This document shows positions 10,322 to 20,105 of a DNA stretch of 64,000 nucleotides, piece after piece. Source of the DNA: Tritrichomonas musculus. Its lineage: Eukaryota; Parabasalia; Tritrichomonadida; Tritrichomonadidae. The position numbers and the translations under genes are program-made. The stretch's first letter is position 1. Every line of letters starts with the position of its first letter. The notes under the pieces were generated by a model, which saw only the letters and a program-made list of their open reading frames with translations, ran no database searches and was not told the origin of the DNA. The stretch spans positions 1 through 64,000 of the forward strand of contig JAPFFF010000054.1 of NCBI GenBank assembly GCA_039105265.1, written 5' to 3'.

Positions 10322-12724
10322 ATGAGAAAAATATCTAGAATGGAAATCGAAATTGAAGGTGGACTTCGAGTCAAAATTAATCAGAAAGACAATACTTGTT
10401 CGGTTATTGAATCTCCAAAAGCCAAAGATACCATTTTTGTTCCTCATTTTGTTGAACATGAAAATCAAAGTTACAAAATAACCTCGATTGGTCGAAACGC
10501 GTTTAAAAACTGTTATATTGATTGCTTAAAATTTGCGGAAGACTCCGAAGTTGAATCATTTGAAGAAAATTGTTTTGGTGATGCACATATCAAGAGACTC
10601 GAAATTCCATCGAGCGTCAAGAGTCTCCATGATGGCTGGTGCCACTATCTCAGAGATTTGAGAGAAATTGAAGTATCACCAAAGAGCAGCCATTTTATTT
10701 TCTACAATAAAGACTTCCTTCTTGGGAAGAGCAGCGAATCGAGTGACAAATTTGACGTTCTCCACTTTGCACGTCCTGACATCGAAGAAGCAGTGATCCC
10801 GCCCCAAGTCACACGCATAAAGAAATGGTCATTTGATCGCCGTAACAAGCTGAAAACAGTCAGATTTTCAACCAACTCAGAACTCAAGTGCATTGAAGAT
10901 TTTGCATTCAGTTTCAGCAGAATTGAGAGTCTGTCGCTGCCAGCGAGTCTCGAACAGATTGGCGGTTATAGTTTTTTTAATGCTTATTATCTTCGAAAAG
11001 TAGAAATTTCACCAGAAAACAAATTTTTCAAGATGATGAATGGCAAATGCGTTGTGAGAGAGAGCAGCCGAGGGAGCGGCGTCTTCGATGTCATCGTCCT
11101 TGCAGCGCGTGACATAGCGAGCATCAGCATCCCTCCCCACATCAAAGTGATCAACTATTGTGCTTTTGAATATTGCGAACGATTGAAAACCGTCACATTT
11201 GAATCCAACTCATCACTCGAGTCAACCAATCAATATGCATTTTATTACATTTCAGGTCCAGAGAGACTCGTCCTTCCTCCCTCATTGAAAGATGCCGGCA
11301 CCAGTTCTTTTTCATACATAAAAAATACGAAATCGATTGAATTCCTTGGCAAATCTGTCAAAATCGGAATCGGCTGCTGTCAATCTTGCAAGAATCTGTC
11401 AACTGTCACTTTTCCAAGTGCAGATGATGTCACCTTTGGCAAAGGTGCAATGGCAGACACTGCAGAAGATTTGAAGATTCGTGTCAGGCGGACTGCGAAA
11501 CTGTCTGGTGATGGACTGAGTGAAATTGAAGGACGAATTGTCTACATCGAAGACGACTCAGTGACAACAGAAGAAACGACAGAAAACGTGACAGTAACAA
11601 AAGAATCAGATGTAAATGTGACATGTGAAGTGAAACGTGAACCAATTGAAGAAGAGAACAGGAATCTGAAAAAGTTTGTTTCGTACCTGACTTCTCGTCT
11701 TTCGAAGTACGAAGAAGTCATCTCGTACGGCGACTTTATCAAGGAGAAAGAAGAAGTCGAGAGTCATGAAGAATACGACAACGGAGACGACTCAAGTTCT
11801 CATGCATTTGTTGGTCCAGATGAAGAAGAATTCCAAGAAATTGAAAAGAAGATTGGTGAAGGTGCCACAAGTGAAGTGTTCAAAGTTTCAGACAAGCGTA
11901 CAGGTGAAGTGATGTGCAAGAAAGTGATCAAAGAAGTGAGCGACGATAAAGCATTCAAAACACTTCAGAACGCAGTGAAAGAGATCGAAGTTTCGGGGGC
12001 AGTCCGCCACCCGTGCATCTGCGACCTTCTTGGCTACAACACGCGGGAGCGTCTTCCAGTTTTTGGGAAAGAAAGCGAGAAGACGACGGTTGCACTTTTC
12101 TTTGAGCTTCTTCCTTACAGCGTGAAAGAAGTCGCATCGAAGAGTCTTCTGAGCAGCACGCTGAAAGTGCGAATTGCGGTTGAAGTTGCGTTTGGCATGT
12201 CGCACCTGCACAGCCGCGGCATGATGCACCGCGACCTGAAGCTTGAGAACATCATGATGAACTCAGTCTTCGACTCGAAAATCATCGACTTTGGCCTTGT
12301 TCGCGCTCGGGATCTGTCAGAATCATTCTCGAGCCTCACGAAGGGCATCGGCACGCTCGCGTACATGTCGCCGGAGATGGTGAACGAGGAAGAATACGAC
12401 AGCAAGACAGACGTCTACTCGTACGGCGTCGTCCTCTTCGCTCTCTTCACGGGCAGCCTCCCGAAGCAGAGCATGCGCGACCGGCTGAACAACGTCCCGA
12501 TGGAGTACCCGACTGCGTCGAGCGACATCAGCGACTACTGCGTCAGTCTGATCAAGCGCTGCACGTCATTCAAGGCATCAGAACGCCCGACATTCGACGG
12601 CATCATCGATGACATGTTCAGCAACAATTTCCAGCTTGCATCAGAAGTTGATGTCAAAGCCATCAAACACCGCTTCCGCGAGCTGAATCGCATCCGATCA
12701 CATCAGAACAAAGACAACAAGTGA
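10322..12724 (+). CDS. BspA-like LRR - TKL-like protein kinase fusion, 800 aa
   Basis: Residues ~1-390 are LRR_5/BspA-like repeats (for example IESLSLPASLEQIGGYSFF). About 395-500 are an acidic linker with a short coiled coil (NLKKFVSYLTSRLSKYEEV), and ~502-775 are a complete kinase domain. Visible kinase elements: glycine loop IGEGATSEVF, a probable catalytic lysine in MCKKV, HRDLKLEN at ~634-641, DFG in IIDFGL at ~654, SPE in place of APE, and the final conserved Arg in ERPTF. No membrane helix is present, so this is a cytosolic LRR kinase, not a plant-type receptor kinase. All catalytic residues are there, so activity is likely. Base composition rises strongly along the gene: the kinase half uses many G/C-ending codons (CGC, CTG, TCG), unlike its neighbours. 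An internal ATG at residue 7 is an alternative start. Confidence 0.88.
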   Translation: MRKISRMEIEIEGGLRVKINQKDNTCSVIESPKAKDTIFVPHFVEHENQSYKITSIGRNAFKNCYIDCLKFAEDSEVESFEENCFGDAHIKRLEIPSSVKSLHDGWCHYLRDLREIEVSPKSSHFIFYNKDFLLGKSSESSDKFDVLHFARPDIEEAVIPPQVTRIKKWSFDRRNKLKTVRFSTNSELKCIEDFAFSFSRIESLSLPASLEQIGGYSFFNAYYLRKVEISPENKFFKMMNGKCVVRESSRGSGVFDVIVLAARDIASISIPPHIKVINYCAFEYCERLKTVTFESNSSLESTNQYAFYYISGPERLVLPPSLKDAGTSSFSYIKNTKSIEFLGKSVKIGIGCCQSCKNLSTVTFPSADDVTFGKGAMADTAEDLKIRVRRTAKLSGDGLSEIEGRIVYIEDDSVTTEETTENVTVTKESDVNVTCEVKREPIEEENRNLKKFVSYLTSRLSKYEEVISYGDFIKEKEEVESHEEYDNGDDSSSHAFVGPDEEEFQEIEKKIGEGATSEVFKVSDKRTGEVMCKKVIKEVSDDKAFKTLQNAVKEIEVSGAVRHPCICDLLGYNTRERLPVFGKESEKTTVALFFELLPYSVKEVASKSLLSSTLKVRIAVEVAFGMSHLHSRGMMHRDLKLENIMMNSVFDSKIIDFGLVRARDLSESFSSLTKGIGTLAYMSPEMVNEEEYDSKTDVYSYGVVLFALFTGSLPKQSMRDRLNNVPMEYPTASSDISDYCVSLIKRCTSFKASERPTFDGIIDDMFSNNFQLASEVDVKAIKHRFRELNRIRSHQNKDNK

Positions 12725-13445
12725 AGCAACGAAAGATGACAAAATCACTTATCATCTTGAATAAACAAACTTACTCTTTTTATTATTGTTGTTGTTTTTA
12801 TGATATTTAAGTAAATGATGCTAATTGCTTTCTCGCGATGAATATATATCAACCATATATGTATAAAAATTTGATGAAAGGTTATGATACCATTCAATAT
12901 ATAATCGTTTACATTTTATTTTTTGAGAGAATTTATTGAAAATATTTGATAGATCTCAAACAAAAATTAGAAAAGCCAATACAATCTAAAATAATTGATT
13001 AATTTACTTTTTTGACTCAAAAAAGTGGCAGCTTTTAGAACAGATTGGAGACAACCTTATTCATGTTTGCTGTATGATTACTTGATTAAAAGTATTTGCC
13101 AATATTAAAAATATTTTTTTCAAATGATTATGCATCAACATATTTCGCGAAAGAAAGCAAAAGAACATATGTCGATGCATTTGACTTCTAAAGTATTAAT
13201 ATCAACCACATTCAAAATTCATCACATTTGAATAGAAATATTTTATTGCCATATTTGGAAGAAATATTTACTTGGAGGAATTTTAGGTTTTTTTTAAAAA
13301 AATAATAATATTATGAAGTATAATAATGTATTCTAATTTTCTAAATTTATGAAATATTTATTGTGAAAAACCAAATTTTTTGGAACTTTTTCAATTTATA
13401 AAATTGAGAAAAGTTGAATAGTCTCAAATTCATATCTTAAATTCC
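12725..13445. other. intergenic, nothing recognised
   Basis: AT-rich, with no ORF or RNA gene seen between the LRR-kinase and the interrupted ankyrin gene. Confidence 0.55.
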
Positions 13446-14511
13446 ATGATGAACTTCATTTTCAAACGAAAACCTGAAAAAGAACTAATCAACGCATGTC
13501 AATCAGGAGATATTAATTCTGTTCGAGAAATTCTAAACGCAAATCAAGTTGATATCAATTACGCAGGCATTTTAATACAAAAATAGTTCATTGGATTCCT
13601 ATATATTTTTAAATTGGATTTAAAATTCCATTTTTTTATCAAATTTTTTTAAGATTTAAATCATACTCCTTTAATATATGCTTCAGAAAAAGGTCATACA
13701 GAAATTGTTCGATTATTATTAGCGCAACCTGGTATTGAAATCAACTGTAGATCAATTTGAGTATTAAATTCGTTTCATACTATTCAAACCAAAATTTAAT
13801 CGAATTTGATATTTTTAATTTTTTTATGGAATTTAATACAAAAAAAATTAATTGGACTCCTTTAATTTTTGCTTCTTCATATGGCTATACAGAAATTGTT
13901 AGACTCTTATTATCTCAACCAAATATTGAAATTAATTGCCGAACCATTTAAATACTTAAAAATATTAACAAAATTCATGTCCTATTTTTTTAAATGAAAT
14001 TTCAAATTGTAATCAATTACCAAATTTATTTCAAATATTTGATATGACTCCTTTGTTGTTTGCAGCATACAAAGGTCATACAGAAATTGTTCGAGTTTTA
14101 TTATCGCAACCAGGTATTGAAATCAATTGTAAAAACATTTGAATGCCAAAAAATATTCATCAAATTCAAGTCCTTTTTTTTTTAATGAAATTGAAAAAAT
14201 TTTTTTATTTATCAAATTTAATCTATTTTTGTTCAATTATACTCCTTTAATTTGTGCTTCTGCAAATGATCATGTGGAAATCGTTCGACTTTTATTGGCA
14301 CAGCCAGGTATTGATATAAATTGTAGAGACATTCATAAGCAAAAATTTTGTTCATTTCATTCCAAAACAAATTTTTTTAAATGAAATTTAAAATTAATGA
14401 CATTTTTGAAATTTTATTTTGGTTTTTCATAAAACTGCTCTTAATTATGCAAGAGAAAAGGTAAATGTAACAATAGTACAACTTTTGGAGCAAGCACGTG
14501 AAAATCATTAA
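13446..14511 (+). CDS. ankyrin gene interrupted by regular spacers (six coding blocks)
   Basis: Six coding blocks, at about 13446-13571, 13665-13757, 13856-13948, 14047-14139, 14241-14333 and 14434-14511, read as an ankyrin protein. The first begins MMNFIFKRKPEKELINACQS; the last ends in HKTALNYAREK and LLEQARENH before TAA. The four middle blocks each hold exactly 31 codons from TPL to an Ile (for example TPLIYASEKGHTEIVRLLL then AQPGIEINCRSI) with no stop or indel. The spacers between them (93, 98, 98, 101 and 100 nt) contain stops in all frames and change the reading frame, yet resemble each other. Neither GT-AG ends nor the trichomonad GTATGT/ACTAACACACAG signals are present. Either a non-canonical intron series or a tandemly amplified pseudogene; the intact blocks favour the former. 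Confidence 0.6.
13572..14433 (+). repeat. tandem ~190-bp unit: ankyrin block plus spacer
   Basis: Block ends fall at 13571, 13757, 13948, 14139 and 14333, a period of 186, 191, 191 and 194 bp. Spacers share a motif order: a start near ATTTRAATAC, an A-run, ATTCA-like and ATTCAAGTCC-like words, a T-run, then AAATGAAATTT, and an end near AAT just before NNNACTCC. Spacers 2 to 4 are the most alike. The array looks like amplification of a unit that already contained the spacer. Confidence 0.7.
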
Positions 14512-14819
14512 TTCAAGTTACTAAATGAAATACCAACAAACGAGGATTTACATAAGTAAATCATTAAATCTATAAAGATTCTTAATTTTTTGAGTGTTTT
14601 CTTTTTAAAGAGAGAAATAAAGAGAAGTTTGTTCAAGAAATGAAACCTACTGATATATCTGCTTTACTTTTGTGATTTGGATTTTTTTTAAGTTGTGAGT
14701 ATTATATCTGAAATTATGTTTATCGAATACCGAGTTGAATAATACTATTTCGGAATATTTTATAAAATATAATAAATAAAATATAACGTGTAAAATTATT
14801 TGAAATATTTATTAAAACT
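14512..14819. other. intergenic with dispersed repeat copy 2
   Basis: No gene. The block 14621-14727 matches 3824-3887. Confidence 0.55.
14621..14727. repeat. dispersed repeat, copy 2
   Basis: AGAGAAGTTTGTTCAAGAAA followed by TGAAACCTACTGATATAT, then after a longer gap ATGTTTATCGAA. It matches the copy at 3824-3887 in the same orientation. Confidence 0.6.
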
Positions 14820-15365
14820 TTAATATATATTGCATTTCTTTTTCACTTCTTTTGATGTTGCATTAATAAGATCTATTAATCTAACTTTATCTTTTAAAAT
14901 AAATTTTATTGCTTCTGAAATTGCATATTCAAAAGCTTCTTCAATATTGGAATTATTTTTAGCAGAAGCTTCGAAATACTTTGTTTTATATTTGTTTTCT
15001 AATTGCTTAATTTCTTCATCGTCAACTGAATGAGTAAGATCGCTTTTATTTCCTATAAGAACTGCTGGTACTGCGGGAAAATAGTCATATAATTTTGTCA
15101 AATATTTAAAAGATGATTTTGAATTTAAATCAAAAGCAGCCATTATGCAATCTGCTGTTCTTAAATAAGCCTGCAACATAATTGAGTCTTGGCTTGATAA
15201 GTCCCATAGAGTAACATTTATTAAATGACCATTTTTTTCAATATTTTTCTTTTAGAATGAAACAGCAATTGTTTGTTCTATATCTTTTTTAAATTCATTT
15301 TTCAAATATCTAAGACAAAGAGATGATTTTCCAATATAAGAACAGCCAACAATTACGATATTCAT
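14820..15365 (-). pseudogene. Rab-like small GTPase with one in-frame stop
   Basis: Apart from a single TAA (near 15253-15255), one frame of 181 codons is intact. It contains the P-loop GCSYIGKSSLC, WDLSSQD where WDTAGQE is usual, the guanine-specificity motif GNKSD, the EASAKN motif and a C-terminal CNIY that could serve as a CaaX-like prenylation site. Such GTPases control vesicle traffic at endomembranes, and trichomonads have hundreds of them. The in-frame stop sits in the effector/switch I region, where Tyr or Lys codons would differ by one base, so this is a very young pseudogene, a polymorphism or a sequencing error. The altered WDTAGQE motif is a second oddity. Confidence 0.72.
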
Positions 15366-15428
15366 TTTCGATATATCGAACCATGTCAAATGGCTCATTT
15401 TCTATTGGTGGATTAAGAGTGATTTTTT

Positions 15429-17224
15429 CTAAAGATATGCATTCTTTAATGCATTAAATTCAATTGATTTTATAGTTGACGGGATGAATACATTAGTTAA
15501 AGAAATGCATTTGCCAAATGCTTCTACTCCAATAAATGTTACTGATGATGGAATTACTATCTCTTTCAAAGATTTGCAGTCAAAAAAAGCTCTTTCTTCT
15601 ATCCGAGTTACAGAAGATGGAATCTCAATTTTAGTTAATGACAAGCAGTGACTGAATGCTTTTGCATTAATCACTGTTACTGATGATGGAATTGTGAATT
15701 CAATCAATGATAGTGAACAAAAATCAAGTTTCCCAATATTTTCAATATTCATTGGAATCATTATTTTGCTCAATTTTGAACAATCTGAAACAAAGCAATC
15801 GCCGATTGATGTCACTGATGATGGAATTATTAATTCTTTCAATGAAGTACAAGAATGGAATGCATTGTCACCAATTTTTGTTACTGAAGATGGAATCGTA
15901 ATTTCTGTCAAATTATCACAGTAGCAAAAAGCATTTTTTCCAATTGATGTAACTGATGATGGAATACAAATTTTGGTGAGTTTTTTGCAGCTTTCAAAAC
16001 AAGAATCACCGATTTCAATGTCTGGTTGTTGTAATAAATAATCAAAAATGTCATTATTGTTGTTCTCCAATGCAAGTTTTAACGCATTTGTATTAAAAAA
16101 TAATTTTTTTAAAAATTTGTTTTCCATTAAAAATTTACAAAAAAAGAAATTTTATCATTACACGAAAAGAAATAAATTCGAACTTGGCATATTATTTCAT
16201 TGATATTCAATCTTTCTATGTTTTTATAATACTCAACAAGTTTAAAATGATCGTATTCGATTGCATAATAAAAGCAAAATTTTTCGTTAAGTTCAGTTGG
16301 TATAAATTGAAAATTAAAAAAAACGAAATCCATAAGAAATTTCATTCTCATAGTAATTTAATTGCGTATTATATTCATTAATGTAATTGTTTTTGAAATA
16401 CATCGCAAAATCGTTGTGATGACATTTGATTGATTCTTTCAAGCATTCTTTATAATTTTCATCTTTTGGATGAATTTGATTTTCTTCAAGAAAATGAATG
16501 ATGTCTGGATTTTCTCCATGAATTGCATAAAGCCACAAAGATCGTGCTAAACTGACTTGATTTTGAAATAAAAACCTAAAAATTTGAATCGATCCAAAAA
16601 AAGCAGAATATTCAATCAAAGTTAGCTTTTTATTTTGTAAAAATGAATTTGTTTCATAAATTGATGATTCAATTTGCATTGAAAGTGAAATTCCTTTTTT
16701 ACCATAGTAAATTATAAATTCATCAATGTTATCATTACGTATGATTTCACATGAATCATTTTCACCTTTTCGTCTTTTTTCTTCATATAATTCAGGTATT
16801 TCTATTGGTTTGTCTTCTTTATTAAGTTCGTTGATTTCGGTATAAAAATAGTCTTTAAATATTGAGATTTTATTTAATATGTATGAATCAAAAGTTAAAA
16901 TGTCTTCATCAATAAGAACTAAAAGAACCCTTTTGTTCTTTTTGAAAAATTATAAATTTCTGTATTTGAAAATGACTGTTTGATTACTTCTTTTAAAAAA
17001 ATTAATATTTTTCTGATTTTATCAAAAAGCAATGGTTTTCGATGGTGATTTTTACTTATTCTAGAAATTAAATACATAAGTGACTTGAGTTCTTCAATGT
17101 TAACTTTGTCTTGTTGGAAAGATAAAATTTTAGCAATATCATCATTATTTTGTTCTTCGCCTTCATTATCAAGAAATTCTAAAATAGAATTTTGTATTGT
17201 TCTCATTTTTTCTAAGTATTCCAT
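15429..17224 (-). pseudogene. DUF3447-ankyrin-BspA LRR fusion, interrupted
   Basis: From the ATG at 17224 the order is: DUF3447 helical N-terminus (17224-16920), a DUF3447 core with SAFFGSIQIFRFLF and SLWLYAIHGENPD (about 16880-16320), one ankyrin repeat ending INEII at 16190, a 98-nt non-coding spacer (16189-16092), half an ankyrin repeat (TNALKLALENNNNDIF), then LRR_5 repeats (for example LTEITIPSSVTKIGDNAF) to the stop at 15429. Frame changes occur near 16930 and 16330, both at A/T runs. Domain order matches the intact gene at 23103-27436. The spacer lies at the same repeat junction as in the array at 13.5 kb and has the same length, so it may be an intron, while the other two breaks look like decay or homopolymer errors. 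Confidence 0.68.
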
Positions 17225-17417
17225 TCTTTCTATAGCAAGAAAACCAGACAATCAATTTTGATAATAGAGAAAATATAAACTATTCAAAAAATCTCAATAT
17301 TTTTTATGAATATCTTCATTAGTTTTTTATATAAAAAATAAAATTTAAATCAAATGATTTGATTAATATCTAAAAAAATATAAAACATATAAAAAATATA
17401 TAAATCATAAAAACATT

Positions 17418-18062
17418 TTAAGAATAATACAAAATACAAATGAAGTGGCAAAGAGTACCTCCAAGAATGAAGAAATGGAAAATTGCATGATACCAAGTAA
17501 TTTCTTGATCATATTGGTAAAAGTATGTTCCCATTGTATAAAGGACTCCTCCTAGAACCAAATAAAAAAGACCTTTTCTGCTCATACTTTTGACTAATGA
17601 CTTTGCAGAGAAAGCAATAATCCAACCCATTGCAATGAACATGTGGATTGAATACGGATAAACCAAGTCGAAGAAGAATATTTTAGAGAAGCATCCAAAT
17701 ACTGCAATTGTCCAAATAAGTGAAAAAATAATCAATCCGCCGTGATTTTTTAATACAGTAAGTGTAAGTGGTGAGTATGTTCCAGCAATCATAAGGAAAA
17801 CTGAGCAGTGATCAACATATCTCATAAATCTTTTATTTGGACCATCACTTAGGCCATGATATATGCATGATACTGTATATAATGTAACCATTGATAATCC
17901 AAAAATAATATTTCCTGCTAGTTTGTAATTATTATGTGATCTTTTGGCCGATTCTATTAGCATTACTGTACCAATCAATGAAAGTCCTGCACCAACGCCA
18001 TGTGTAAATGAATTGACAAATTCTTCTCCTTCCTGCCATACAGGCATATCCGACATAGACAT
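17418..18062 (-). CDS. PAQR / hemolysin III family membrane protein
   Basis: From MSMSDMPVW the protein has 214 residues and seven hydrophobic helices. Hallmarks of the PAQR/YqfA family are visible: NSFTHGVGAGLS in helix 1, the S-x3-H motif VSCIYH, then the strongly conserved DHCSVFLMIAGTYSPLTL, and near the C-terminus HAIFHFFILGGTLCHF with two more histidines. These Ser/His/Asp residues form the zinc site of the superfamily, whose members act as lipid (ceramidase-like) hydrolases or receptors; despite the old name, a haemolytic role is not implied. I chose the start at 18062 because an initiator-like TCATT lies 13 nt upstream; the frame is open 43 codons further. Intact. Confidence 0.88.
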   Translation of the reverse strand: MSMSDMPVWQEGEEFVNSFTHGVGAGLSLIGTVMLIESAKRSHNNYKLAGNIIFGLSMVTLYTVSCIYHGLSDGPNKRFMRYVDHCSVFLMIAGTYSPLTLTVLKNHGGLIIFSLIWTIAVFGCFSKIFFFDLVYPYSIHMFIAMGWIIAFSAKSLVKSMSRKGLFYLVLGGVLYTMGTYFYQYDQEITWYHAIFHFFILGGTLCHFICILYYS

Positions 18063-18072
18063 TTTAAAAAGA

Positions 18073-18077
18073 AATGA
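18073..18077 (-). promoter_or_regulatory. putative initiator of the PAQR gene
   Basis: TCATT on the minus strand, A+1 at 18075, 13 nt before the ATG at 18062. It decides between this start and a longer upstream frame. Confidence 0.5.
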
Positions 18078-18521
18078 AATAATTAGTTGAAGTATAAATA
18101 TTTTATTGAAAAAATTAAATGTATTCTCAATTTTTAATACGGATAAATATTCTAATAAAATATATTTTAATATTTTTTTCAATATAATCATTTAAATTTC
18201 ATTTTATATATATATTATAAATCATTAATCATTTTATTAATATTAAATTATTAAATATGTTTTAAAAAAATATGGAAAATCTTAAAATAAATATATTTTA
18301 AAATTTCTTTTTTTATTTTACAGTATTGAAAATTATTTTATTTTCTTATCAAATTTCAAAGGATAAAAAAATAAATTGGCCAATATAAATACAAAAAAAT
18401 GAAGAGGGATAAATCAATCAAATTTTATAAAAAAGAAATTATTACTAGTTAATTGCCAATATTCTATAAAAAAAACTTGCTATCTTAAAAAAAAAAAGAA
18501 GTCAAAACTATTTAATATATT
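18078..18521. other. intergenic, nothing recognised
   Basis: AT-rich gap between the PAQR promoter and the end of calpain copy 2. No gene or repeat seen. Confidence 0.55.
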
Positions 18522-20105
18522 TTATTCCAGCTTAGTAATTTCAAGTTCAGCTTCAGAATTAATTTCAAAATGCCAGGGTGTAGGCTCATTTAATTTTTTC
18601 CTATATATTAACAAATTTATTGGTTTAGATGGCTCTTCATAAAGCCATTGAAATGATATCAGAGGAGTCGAATGTGGCATTCCGAAATTATTAAATTTAA
18701 CGCCACCTTGCAAATACTTTAATTTGCTCCCATTATGATAAACTAGTAAAACATCACAATATGCGCTTCCACCTTATTTTTCAAAAATGCAATGTAACGT
18801 TGGCTGATAAGCGGATGATTTGCATCTAATTATCCATTGAGGAAGCTTCAAAGCATCAGTTTCTCCATTAGCAAAAGGAGAAGCTCCATCTTTTTCATCG
18901 CAATTAAATGATCCATCAAGTTGGTATTTATATTTATCATTCAAACGAATCGATGCATAAATCGACCTGAAATTATTAGTGTAATCATCGAAAGACATCC
19001 AAAATATGCCATCTTGCTCATTTGTCACGTTCAATAATGACCTTAATCTGGGTGTCCACTTGCTAGATTTGTCACCCCAATCGCCAGTCCACTCGCCACT
19101 TCCCCAAGGATTTCTCAGCTGCAATAACTTGTATCCTTGAATTTCAACCACTCTAAGAACAGTGTAAGCGTGCCCATAGTTGATGCCTTGAGGAGTTTTG
19201 TCTTGATCATTTCCAGATTTGGATCCAGTGCAAATGAAATAGCATTGATTGTGCCATTTCAGCAGCATTTTCTTTCATCGAACCATTCTGCACCATTTCT
19301 TTCACTTTCATGTCTGTCAAGTCGTATTGAGCAGGAAAGCCACCAACCATTCTGTACATAGCAATATGGCTATTTCCACCAGAAATAGCTTTATAAGAAC
19401 CATATTGTTTAGCGAAAGCTTTCTCAACAAATGTGGCCCACCATTGATCATCGGATTTGACTGGTTTACAGCCAATTGGAAATGCATGCTCTGATTGGCC
19501 ATTAAATGGAATTGTTGGGTCAACAACAACTGGAACAATTTTGCCCATTATGTGTAAATTAACGCATCTCATTCCAGCGTTGTTGTTGATTGGATCAGTG
19601 AACATTTGCTGAACAAGTTTTGTTGATTTGGAAACTGCAGCCATTGATGATATTAGATAACAATCGCCAATGGATCCTTGTTTAATCATGTTTGGATTGA
19701 AATTTTTGCTAGCATCAAACATTTGGCTTGTATAAATATCTTCCACTCGTTTCCAATGTGATTGAGTGAATGAATCTTTGTCAGTATTGCTGTTATATTC
19801 TGGATCGTTAAACTTTTCATTATTGCTTTCGATTTTGGAAACATTTTTCTTGAATTCTTTGTTGTCAACACTGGTATCAATTTTCATTTTCATACGATTT
19901 TCAACTTGTTGTTTAACATTATTGTCATATTCTTCTCCTTTTGCATTTAGTGTTGGATCATCTTTAATATCAAGAAGAAGTGAGTAGATTTTTATTTTAT
20001 CTGAATTACTCCATCGAGTTTCATATGTCAAAAAGTCCAATTCTTCTTCTGTATAATCTTTGTCACGGAAGAAATGACGAACTTGATTTCTAACTGATCG
20101 GAATG
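18522..20105 (-). pseudogene. calpain-family cysteine protease, inverted copy 2
   Basis: The protease core is more complete than in copy 1: QGSIGDCYLISSMAA (Cys), YGHAYTV (His), NPWGSGEW (Asn), then a C2-like beta domain through FWMSFDDYTNNF and LQGGVKFNNFGMP to the stop at 18522. It lacks the membrane N-terminus: homology to copy 1 starts abruptly at 20105 next to an A-run. Two lesions are visible: the frame change near 19250 (before LLKWHNQ) that copy 1 shares, and a TAA near 18775. The copy is in opposite orientation 13 kb from copy 1. The shared break means the parent was already frame-disrupted before duplication, or that the frame change is real and tolerated (for example a slippery A-run). 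Confidence 0.75.

Noticed and set aside
11888-12405. Long minus-strand frames opposite the kinase domain
   Set aside because: They arise from the GC-rich codon use of the sense kinase gene; the sense strand has a complete set of kinase motifs.
16330-16930. Treating every frame change in the ankyrin and DUF3447 genes as intron-like
   Set aside because: Those at about 16930, 16330, 35180 and 33715 are single-base shifts at A/T runs inside domains, not spacers at repeat junctions, so decay or homopolymer error is the simpler reading.
17418-18062. A haemolysin toxin gene, from the family name hemolysin III
   Set aside because: The sequence is a PAQR-type seven-helix membrane protein with the zinc-site motifs; the name does not indicate a toxin.
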